This document shows, in pieces, positions 55,791 through 64,000 of a stretch of 64,000 nt of DNA (the stretch's first letter is position 1; every line of letters begins with the position of its first letter). The notes beneath the pieces are model-generated. The model ran no database searches and was not told the DNA's origin. It saw only the letters and a list, made by a program, of their open reading frames with translations. The position numbers were made by a program, and so were the translations under genes. The stretch spans positions 20,216,867 through 20,280,866 of the forward strand of contig CM036754.1 in the NCBI GenBank assembly GCA_020796225.1. Direction: 5' to 3'. The DNA is from Arion vulgaris (lineage: Eukaryota; Mollusca; Gastropoda; Stylommatophora; Arionidae).

Positions 55791-56224
55791 AGACATAACA
55801 TATACAATCAGACAATAGATTCCTAACTGCCTTAAAATCTTTACGTGTTTCTCCATTGCTACATAGCTTTACCACAGTCTTCCCTTATATCGATAATATG
55901 GTAAATATAGGATATGTTATGGTATAACAGATTACATATTGTTATAAGAGTAACAACACTAAGTATAACAATTGCACGAAGAACAGCTACATACAAATAT
56001 GACAACAGTTTCTGCAACAGCTTGCTACTCTCTTAATCTCTCCTTAATTGTTATGTGTTTAGTAGATAAGGCATATCCCATTTCATTAATTATGTTCATA
56101 TTATTCTGACCTTGCCAGCTGTTGTGTTAAGTGTGAATGCTCGCTAACATATGTTGTTGTGGTGAGGGGGTTTTTTTTAATACATTTTTTGTATTAGGAA
56201 GTTTTAAAGAAAAAAATTATTGCA
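55791..56224. other. No recognised gene
   Basis: 55840-55905 holds one reverse unit related to the 36-bp array (CATAGCTTTACCACAGTCTT). The rest is AT-rich with nothing recognised. Confidence 0.45.
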
Positions 56225-56760
56225 TGATGTGTCACTCAGGCATGCGATCATGGTTTTTTCAGCCAATTGTTTTAGTAGGAAACATATTTTGGATTTTAAA
56301 TTAAGAATTTTCAATTTCAATGTTGTATCAATCTTAACATATGCCATCGAGAGTTGGAAAGTTACTAAAAGTATAGAAAGCAAGTTGAATGCATTTGAAA
56401 ATAGATGTCTGCGAAAAATAATGAAGATAAAATGGGGCAAATTTAGGAGAAGTGATGAAATTAGAGAAATGTCTGATTAACCACTAGTAACAACTGTTAT
56501 AGAAAGGAGAAGAGTGAGATATGTTGGGTATACCTTAAGAAGAAATGATCAAAGAATACCAAAGCAGGCATTGAAGTGAGAGGCAAAAGGTTAAAGAAAG
56601 AGAGGATACCTAGGAAACCCTGAAATAAACTTTTCTGAGAGAGGCAAGAAATATCGGACTCAATTCCGTGAAAGAGATTGAACAAATTTCACAGGGCAGA
56701 GCAGTTACGTTGAGAAATTACGTACATGCCCTATATAACATAATGGTAAGAGAGGAATAT
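56225..56760 (+). mobile_element. RTE-type LINE C-terminal fragment
   Basis: Encodes VSILTYAIESWKVTKSIESK, NAFENRCLRKIMKIKWGKF, then (frameshifts) ERRRVRYVGYTLRRNDQRIP. Same order as in the LINE at 3271-3600 (LTYGCESWKSTKKIDKKLDS). 5'-truncated and dead. Confidence 0.88.
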
Positions 56761-56764
56761 ATAT

Positions 56765-56920
56765 ATACACCGTCCACGCAAAAGGTGGACTGCAGAGCTA
56801 ACAAAGGTAAAGAAAAACACTGTTTATGAAGTGCACACAAAAACCTGTTCTAGAAATATCATCTTATACTGATGCTGTGAGGCAAAACAGGATTAGAGAA
56901 AAGAAGAAGAAGAAGATATA
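56765..56920 (+). repeat. LINE-like 3' fragment shared with 22890-23062
   Basis: GTCCACGCAAAAGGTGGACT, GAAGTGCACACAAAA, GTGAGGCAAAACAGGATTAG and a GAAGAAGAAG tail. The peptide frame VLEISSY, VRQNRIRE is conserved between the copies. Confidence 0.7.
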
Positions 56921-58074
56921 TTTTGGATAGGTACATATGTTCACTCAGATCAGGTTGCATATGTCTATTTTTGTGTCACTTGAAGATAAACATTCCACAT
57001 CAAAGATTGAACATGTGCTTGCTTATATTGTATCATTCCGTTCATTTTCTGCTTGTAAATACAGTGCAGATGCTACATTGTTTTCATGCACATGATGTGA
57101 TTTTTCTATTCAAATTTTTTATTCTCAAAGCATGTTTGTTATGAACGTATATGTCATGTGGCCAACCCTAACCCAAATGACATCAACCACCTTACAAGAA
57201 GAGATCAGAGCACCATTTTTAAACTCCGAACCCAACCTGCATGGCAAGGGACACCTGTCAAATGGTAAAGCAGGCTTTCATGCAAACGTCAGTCAGAAGC
57301 ACCTTACCATGCGTATGGCTTGCGCCCGAGTTCACAGCGGACACATGCAGAAGAAGAAGACTCAGAACCCAACACATAACACTTTATGATCACATGAACA
57401 GAATTCATCCACAACACACTCCATAGTGCAAGCTGTTTGCACATCATCATGAAACCGTTCACCACCACCTTTTCAGATCTCAAGCATTAGATGATGTCAG
57501 GAAGATCCTCCTTCCTCCAAGGCTATAAAAATGAAATGCATTATACGGAACAAAAGAACAACTTACAAACGCATGCAGATACCACTACATAGCATTGGGA
57601 CGACGGGCAAGAGCTAAAATGCCGCTGGATCAGTGAAGAAGAACTAAAGTTTGCTACAGTGCAACAAACGTAGATATGAGTTCATTACCTTGTTGTATTT
57701 AGCTTCTGAACATGCAACTACTGTGTATGTGAATTATTTCTTCCATTGTATTATATTTATTCCTGTTTTTTTTTTATATTACATTGTTAATATATCACAG
57801 TCATCTTCCTGACCTCCGTTTATTATGTTCTCCTTGTGGACCAAACGCCACACTATGTGGTTTTGGGTTGGATGACTTTTTACCAGGAGCCACACTAAAG
57901 GGTGTATTTATTATAATGACAAATGGCTTGTAAAAACATGGCTTTTGCCCTGGTCCACTAGGAGTTAATGTATCATCGTCAGTCTCCCAATAGAACATAC
58001 GACGGACTCAATAAATTTCCACTCAGGTGAGAAGTTTGAAATATTTTTTTATATTTCTGTAGTTGTTTGTTTTG
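56921..58074. other. Mostly unannotated; possible LINE tail
   Basis: 57170-57420 could be a degraded LINE C-terminus (LTRRDQSTIFKLRT-like, LINE-4 style), but the match is short. No host gene recognised. Confidence 0.4.
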
Positions 58075-58890
58075 TATAGTGTACGGTCACTGGGTCCCTG
58101 CTTTTATACAGTGTAGGGTTACCGGGTCCCTGCTTTTGTATAATGTAGGATCACTGGGTCCCTGCTTTTATACAGTGTAGGATCACTGGGTCCCTGCTTT
58201 TATATAGTGTAGGATCACTGGTTCCTGCTTTATATCTGTAGGATCACTGGGTCTCTTTTAATACGAGTGTAGATACTGGGTCCCTGCTTTTATATCGTGT
58301 AGGATCACTGGGTTCCTGCTTTTATACAGTGTAGGATCACTGGGTCCCTGCTTTTGTATAATGTAGGATCACTGGGTCCCTGCTTTTATAAGTGTAGGAT
58401 CACTGGTTCCTGCTTTTTATATGTAGGATTCACTTGGTTCCTGCTTTTATACGTGTAGGTTAACTGGGTCCTGCTTTTATACAGTGTGGATCACTGGGTT
58501 CCTGCTTTTATAATGTAGGATCACTGGGTCCCTGCTTTATATCGTGTAGGATCACTGGGTTCCTGCTTTTATAAGTGTAGGATTCACTGGTTCCTGCTTT
58601 TATAATGTAGGATCACTGGGTCCCTGCTTTTATAATGTAGAATCACTGGGTCCCTGCTTTTATACAGTGTAGGTTCACTGGTTCCTGCTTTTATCAGTGT
58701 AGGGTTACCGGTCTCTGCTTTTGTATAATGTAGGATCACTGGGTCCCTGCTTTTATACAGTGTAGGATCACTGGGTCCCTGCTTTTATACAGTGTAGGGT
58801 TACTGGCCCGTTTTTATACAATTTAGGGCACGACCCTGCATTTATACAGTATAGGATCACTGGGCTCCTGCTTTTTAGTGTAGAGTCACT
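58075..58890 (+). repeat. 31-32-bp minisatellite
   Basis: About 25 units: TTTTATACAGTGTAGGATCA plus CTGGGTCCCTGC. Frequent one- to three-base gaps and homopolymer changes between units. Confidence 0.92.
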
Positions 58891-59184
58891 GCTATCTTCA
58901 CCACCTCCTCTCCCCCCACATCCATTTTCCAGGTTTCATCTTATCTCTGATGCCAATTGTGAGGGGAAGACAGTGGTTCTATTCTTTGCTATCTCTGAAA
59001 CCACCACCGGGCATACTGAACCTTAAGTGGTTCTATTCTTTGCTATCTCTGAAACCACACACCGGGGCATACTGAAACTTATTTCTTTTTAAAAGTTCTG
59101 ATTTTTACTACTTTTCGGAAACAGTTTTTTTTTCATTTTAAAAATGCTAAATACAGGAAAAGGTAAAGGAACCCTTTTTCATAC
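58891..59184. other. Short direct duplication
   Basis: GTGGTTCTATTCTTTGCTAT and CTCTGAAACCAC occur twice (58973-59005 and 59027-59059). No gene. Confidence 0.6.
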
Positions 59185-59637
59185 CTCAAAGTATATTGGG
59201 TAGTAGTACCGTGTTAGGCCTGTATTTTTTCATACCTCAAAGTATATTGGGTGGTAGTACCGTGTTAGGCCTGTATTTTTTCATACCTCAAAGTATATTG
59301 GGTAGTAGTACCGTGTTAGGTCTGTATTTTTTCATACCTCAAAGTATATTGGGTGGTAGTACCGTGTTAGGCCTGTATTTTTTCATACCTCAAAGTATAT
59401 TGGGTTGTAGTACCGTGTTAGGCCTGTATTTTTTCATACCTCAAAGTATATTGGGTGGTAGTACCGTGTTAGGCCTGTATTTTTTCATACCTCAAAGTAT
59501 ATTGGGTAGTAGTACCGTGTTAGGCCTGTATTTTTCATACCTCAAAGTATATTGGGTGGTAGTGCCGTGTTAGGCTGTATTTTTCATACCTCAAAGTATA
59601 TTGGGTAGTAGTACCGTGTTAGGCCTGTATTTTTTCA
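59185..59637 (-). repeat. 51-bp minisatellite made from the SINE-F tail
   Basis: About nine units of 51 bp. Read on the minus strand the unit contains GGCCTAACACGGTACTACTA, CCCAATATACTTT and GAGGTATGAAAAA. This matches the 3' end of SINE-F at 40670-40715 (GGGGCTAACACTATTACCC, ATTATACC, GAGGTATGAAAAA). The SINE-F head follows at 59640. Open frames are a by-product of 51 being a multiple of three. Confidence 0.93.
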
Positions 59638-59639
59638 TT

Positions 59640-59845
59640 GACCGTCAGCGAACGCTTGGTGATGTGGTCAACATCACGCATGCCACCTTTACTTCATAGT
59701 GCTTTTCCTGGTACCTAATTTAGGCTGGGTCGACCTGAGAGGTGCTGCGTCGGAAAAATATTCCACGCCCACTGTGAAATTGAACCCGAACCACTAACCT
59801 AAAAAAGCGAGTTCACTAGCAACTGCGCTACTGCAGCTGTCTTAA
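59640..59845 (-). mobile_element. SINE-F, reverse, parent of the 51-bp array
   Basis: The reverse strand has GACAGCTGCAGTAGCGCAGT, box B-like GGTTCGGGTTCAATTTCACA, GTGGGCGTGGAATATTTTTC and CACCTCTCAGGTCGACCC. Its 3' end is continuous with the 51-bp array. Confidence 0.87.
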
Positions 59846-60289
59846 AAACATGAAGTAGTAATTTATTTGATTTACTGGTTGAAGTGTATTTTCTTGATGT
59901 TTGATCCTGTAATATAAGATGATATTTTGTCTTAGTAATATCTACAATGATATGCATTTATTATAAGTTGTGAGCATTGCTAGTTTTATTGTATCCTTAT
60001 TGTGAATGTTACTTATTACAATCAGATGTGGTGAGTTTAGTATCACAGTGTTAACGTTTGGGTTAGGTGCAAACTACCTCTTTTCATGCTGTGAGGTATA
60101 TACGGGATTAAGGGATTGTTCTTTGGCCGATAGCGCACAAAGGGGAAGTCGACATCGTACTTGTCATCTTGCTTTCTTGTCATCTTGCTTTCAAGTGCTC
60201 TTGGGAACCAAATTGAGCTTGGGTCAACCTTGAGCTTTTGTTTGCACAAATATTTCATGTTCGAAATTCAAACCAAGTCCACCCTCTGT
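59846..60289. other. No recognised gene
   Basis: Contains a short direct repeat GTCATCTTGCTTTC (60164 and 60179). No conserved coding frame. Confidence 0.4.
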
Positions 60290-61560
60290 TATTTCTTCCA
60301 TATAGCATATGTAGGTCATGATCACAACTGCTCTGTTATTTCTTCCATATGATATATAGGTCATGATCACAATTGCTATTTCTTCCATATATTATATATA
60401 GGTCAAGATCACAATTGCTATTTCTTCATATATCATATATAGGTCAAGATCACAATTGCTATTTTTTCATATATTATATATAGTAAGATCACAATTGCTA
60501 TTTCTTCCATATGTTATATAAGTAAGATCACATTGCTATTTCTTCCATAGTTTATTTAGGAAATCTTCATTGCACTATTTTCCCTTCTCAATCTCATGCA
60601 ATATCCCCATGTTCCACATTGACTTCCATATATTTTATTGATGAGCGATCACACCTGTATTGTTCTTTCAGTTTCAGTTTGGAATATCTTCATTGCACTC
60701 CGGACATGTCCATAGGTGCCCCAATCTCCTCGCAATATCTCCAACAGCGTCCAGCGACTGGCCGTACCAGTTCGATTTTGATTGATGAGCCGACTCACGT
60801 ACCTGTTATGCTGTTCTTTTTTTGCTACTCCAATCTTCAAACCCAGCTTCTGCAATCTAGTAGTTGATGTGTATTGGTTTAAATGAAAATCTTCTTTGCG
60901 GACATACTCTATGAGGGCGTTCAAAATATCAGCTCTATCCATTGGATGGCCGTCTGATATGGTGGCAGAGCCAGCCAGCTTGTCTGCTCTCTCATTGCCA
61001 ACGACACCCATGTGCCCCAGAACGAAGATAAGTGTGATTCTGCAAATTGTTGACACTTGTAGTTATTGCTATTTCTTCCATATTTCTAATATAGGTCAAG
61101 ATCAGAATTGCTATTTCTTCCACATGTCTCATATAAGTAAAGATCACAATTGCTATTTCTTCCATACGTCCCGTATAAGTAAAAATCACACTTGCTATTT
61201 CTTCCATACGTCCCATATAAGTAAAGATCGCAATTGCTATTTCTTCCATACGTCCCATGTAAGTAAAGATCACAATAGCTTTTTCTTCCATACGTCCCAT
61301 ATAAGTAAAGATCACACTTGCTTTTCCTCCATACGTCCCATGTAAGTCAAGATCACAATTGCTATTTCTTCCATATGTCTCATATAAGTAAAGATCACAC
61401 TTGCTATTTCTTCCATATGTCTCATATAAGTAAAGATCACACTTGCTATTTCTTCATATGTCCATATAGTCAAGATCGCAATTGCTATTTCTTCCATATG
61501 TCCCATATAGGTCAAGATCGCAATTGCTATTTCTTCCATATGTCCCATTTATCATGCTAT
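60290..61560 (+). repeat. 42-bp minisatellite interrupted by a LINE-3 tail
   Basis: Units of 42 bp, CAATTGCTATTTCTTCCATA plus TGTCCCATATAGGTCAAGAT, run at about 60290-60560 and 61062-61560. The LINE fragment (60661-61058) lies between the two blocks. Left-block units are more degraded. Frames such as ILTYMGHMEEIAIA are by-products. Confidence 0.9.
60661..61058 (-). mobile_element. LINE-3 tail inserted in the 42-bp array
   Basis: The reverse strand encodes STICRITLIFVLGHMGVVGN, ERADKLAGSATISDG, LKIGVAKKEQHNRY, NRTGTASRWTLLEILRG. Starts within the RNase H domain (5'-truncated). Possible target duplication ACACYTGTA (60651 and 61053). Confidence 0.9.
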
Positions 61561-62120
61561 GACATCTTTAAGACAGTACAGATAAACCTACCTAAGATAA
61601 CTTCAGAATAACAATATTGTAATACTCTTCTGGGTCTTGTATGTATGAATTCATATGTTGATATAACAATGATACATGTTCAATATATTCATGTCATTCT
61701 TGTAATAGTCATGTTTGATGCTGAATACAAAGAAGATAAGGATCCATGTTGTATCTTTGTTTGATTCTTGTGAGTACTTATTGTATCATAGTAGAGTATT
61801 CTCTTTTGTGCATGTTCCATTCTTATCTTACCTTATCCACATATGCCGTGGAAATTCCTTGGTTCGGGACCCGCTTGGGCCACACACACACAAATTCTTA
61901 TTGTGCACAAAGTACGCAGTTGAACACTGCTCATAAGGAAAGTTAGCTTCGCAAAATTAGACCAGGGCCATGATTGTGGGCCTGAATCCATAGCATGGGG
62001 GAATAAATGAGATACTGTTGTTAGCAAAAACCCAGGTTTCACTGTAGTTTACTCATGATGGTGGTGGTTAACAAATCGTATTCCCTCTTCACTCCTCGTG
62101 AAGCATAGGGTCTCAACTGT
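61561..62120. other. Dispersed-repeat fragment; no gene
   Basis: 61840-61980 matches 43290-43380 and 36390-36500 (TGCCGTGGAAATTCC, GCTTGGGCCA, CCAGGGCCATGATTG). The remainder has nothing recognised. Confidence 0.45.
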
Positions 62121-62720
62121 TATCCTCCACTTTTCCTGGTCTTTGGCTGTGTTTTCTTTGTGAATTCCAGGATACTCCAACATCCTTGAGTTCCCAATAA
62201 GACTCCGTTTCCAGTCTGTTTAGGTGTCCACTTTTCCTGGTCTTTGGCTGTGTTTTCTTTATGAATTCCCAGGATACTGCAACATCCTTGAGTTCCCCAA
62301 TAAGACTCCGTTTCCAGGTCTGTTTAGGGTGTCCACTTTTCCTAGTCTTTGGCTGTGTTTTCTTTATGAATTCCCAGGATACTGCAACATCCTTGAGTTC
62401 CCCAATAAGACTCCGTTTCCAGGTCTGTTTAGGGTGTCCACTTTTCCTGGTCTTTGGCTGTGTTTTCTTTATGAATTCCCAGGATACTCCAACATCCTTG
62501 AGTTCCCCAATAAGACTCCGTTTCCAGGTCTGTTTAGTGTGTCCACTTTTCCGTTTTTCTTGTGGGTTCAACTCAGGTACTTGTCTAGTGACACGACTGG
62601 GTATGCCCTGCCCATGGCTTACTCTCCTCCTGATCTGGGTCATCATGGTTCCTGTCGAGTTCTTATTTACAGGTCTCTCTCGCGCGCGATCACCCTTAGA
62701 CTGATCTACCAGATTTCCTA
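62121..62720 (-). mobile_element. LINE C-terminus expanded as a 105-bp repeat
   Basis: On the minus strand a 205-codon frame repeats KSGHPKQTWKRSLIGELKDV then AVSWEFIKKTQPKTR, 35 residues per 105-bp unit, about four times (unit starts at 62224, 62329, 62434 and 62539). A single copy of this motif (K-x-GRPKQTWRR then a Glu-rich helix) is the usual end of RTE-type LINE proteins. Upstream residues (IPSRVTRQVPELNPQEKRKS) are not repeated. The frame is kept because 105 is divisible by three. Confidence 0.85.
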
Positions 62721-63529
62721 TAAATCTCATTCATGTGGAAATCTGATTCATGCAGCCTTAGCATGGGTGGGCTTCGTCACATCTTCAGCACCATTTGGAG
62801 CTCTGGTGCTTATCCTTCGACGATGTGTCCGGTTTCAGCCAACGTTTACTGGCTTCGCTTACCGTCAGCATTTGGCTGTCCCCAGCCGACCTGCAAGGCA
62901 GCTAGTTGCTATTTTCTTTTAGGATAGCTACCCTTAGAGAACCTACCCTCCCAGGATGTTGAGCGTCATCTACCCAGGTTACCAGTCTTTTTGGACTACT
63001 TGGTTTGCCTGCCGTCCAGTTTTTTGTACGGTTTGCTCCGCTAGCCTTTTATTGTCCCCAATCAAACTACAGGGCAGTAGTAGTTCTCTGCGATGAGAAA
63101 AGCGATTATTGTTCTCTCGATGGAGAACCCATCTTCGAGGCTGCACTGGACTCAAACCCCTGCAGGGCTTTCCAGTTTTTCTGAACATATGGGTGGACCG
63201 CTCACCCCTACGTTTGCCACGCCTTTTCGTCACTCCACCATCAGCACCGCGCATGTCTGCCCCACCGGTGGGCTCACCTGTGTGTCGTCCGTATGCGTGT
63301 TCGCTCTACCTTGGCGCCTGCTCATCGTGCCTATCAGACTTCTCACCGTTCTCACATTTACCATGCCACGAGACTGTCAGGACTCGCAGCTCAATTCTGG
63401 CCCCCACCTCAGGGCTCCGAGTTTTGTCCCATGTGAGCGCACGTCTCTTCTCTGCATGCACCCCTCATCCCTTTATGTTTATTTATTTCACTTATTAACT
63501 AAGACAAAAGTGTTAGTAGTTTAAGAAAA
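62721..63529 (-). repeat. Dispersed repeat shared with 36600-36900
   Basis: 62780-63080 repeats the 36640-36900 sequence (TCTTCAGCACCATTTGGAGC, TTCGACGATGTGTCCGG, TTGCTCCGCTAGCC). 63081-63529 is GC-richer with overlapping open frames on + and -, but no domain was recognised. Confidence 0.6.
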
Positions 63530-63990
63530 GACCGATTCAAGAATGAAAACGACAAGAGAAAAAGTTGGTGCAGCATGAATAATGAAACTACAGACCTTCG
63601 TAAATTAATGTTTACGTAGACTAGAGGACTGAGATGGTATGATAAGATTACGAACGATGAACTCAAAGAAAGAACTAAGCAGATACCAGTAGAGAAAGAG
63701 ATAAGGAAGAGACGCTGGCGATGGATAGGACACACATTGAGAAGGCCGACTGGAAGCATTGCAAAACAGGTACTTTATTGCAACCCGCATGGAAAGAGGA
63801 GTAGGTGAAGGCTTAGAAATACATGGTGAGAGAGCTGGAGACTGATATTAAAGGATAGACAATGCGTAAGTGGAAGATGAATATGGGATTGCAAGAGAGA
63901 GGAAGGGCTGGAAGAAGTTTATTGAAGACGTGCTCTGTTGGGAGTCTATCTATTGTCTGGAAGATATAGTTGACTGTCCACTCTTGCCGT
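63530..63990 (+). mobile_element. RTE-type LINE C-terminal fragment
   Basis: Encodes LRWYDKITNDELKERTKQIP, EKEIRKRRWRWIGHTLRRP, SIAKQVLYCNPHGKRSR, then stops and frameshifts. Continues toward the window edge. Confidence 0.87.
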
Positions 63991-64000
63991 TAAGCGTAGG

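Noticed and set aside
63093..63524. 143- and 129-codon frames in a GC-richer patch
   Set aside because: Two overlapping frames with no domain, next to a dispersed repeat; chance open frames in GC-richer DNA are likely.

Overview
The window looks like nuclear DNA of an invertebrate animal, plausibly a lophotrochozoan or gastropod mollusc. That placement is inference from the single host gene and the repeat style; no species marker is visible. The DNA is AT-rich, intron-containing and dominated by decayed LINEs, tRNA-like SINEs, short DNA transposons and minisatellites. No prokaryotic gene organisation, rRNA or functional tRNA gene was seen.

Host gene. One conserved gene is clear: a Dispatched homolog (12-pass RND/Patched-superfamily protein that releases lipid-modified Hedgehog) on the + strand. 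Three coding exons with matching splice phases lie at 39271-39394, 42302-42578 and 47394-50263. The N-terminal exon(s) were not found and are probably upstream. The last exon carries both transmembrane acidic motifs (GADD and GLAVDL). The conserved frame stops in a His-rich stretch at 50263, but a Ser/Thr-rich open frame continues in another phase to 50588, which suggests a frameshift or assembly indel.

Region 1-12500: a hAT-like element (1034 to about 4545) was hit by a SINE and by a truncated RTE-type LINE, both with exact target duplications, and its tail was amplified into a 52-bp array (3781-4507). Then come a SINE, a 63-bp array, a 27-bp array (7085-7990) and a 33-bp array of about 4 kb (8000-11969). 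The 33-bp array runs without a break into a tRNA-like SINE whose 5' head resembles the repeat unit.

Region 12500-39000: SINE families (called A to G here), two MITE families with clear target duplications, many 5'-truncated LINE tails, 36-bp and 32-bp arrays, a hairpin with a hammerhead-like core (19668-19733), and a THAP zinc-finger remnant (25186-25900).

Region 39000-51000: the Dispatched gene. Its introns hold two copies of an RNase H-bearing LINE, several SINEs, a MITE and two minisatellites.

Region 51000-64000: a rearranged mariner (52772-53986), more LINE and SINE debris, and arrays at 58075, 59185, 60290 and 62121. The 59185 array derives from a SINE 3' tail and the 62121 array from a LINE C-terminal coding segment.

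Main theme: at least four separate minisatellites appear to have been seeded from the ends of transposable elements. Family letters are local labels, not database names.
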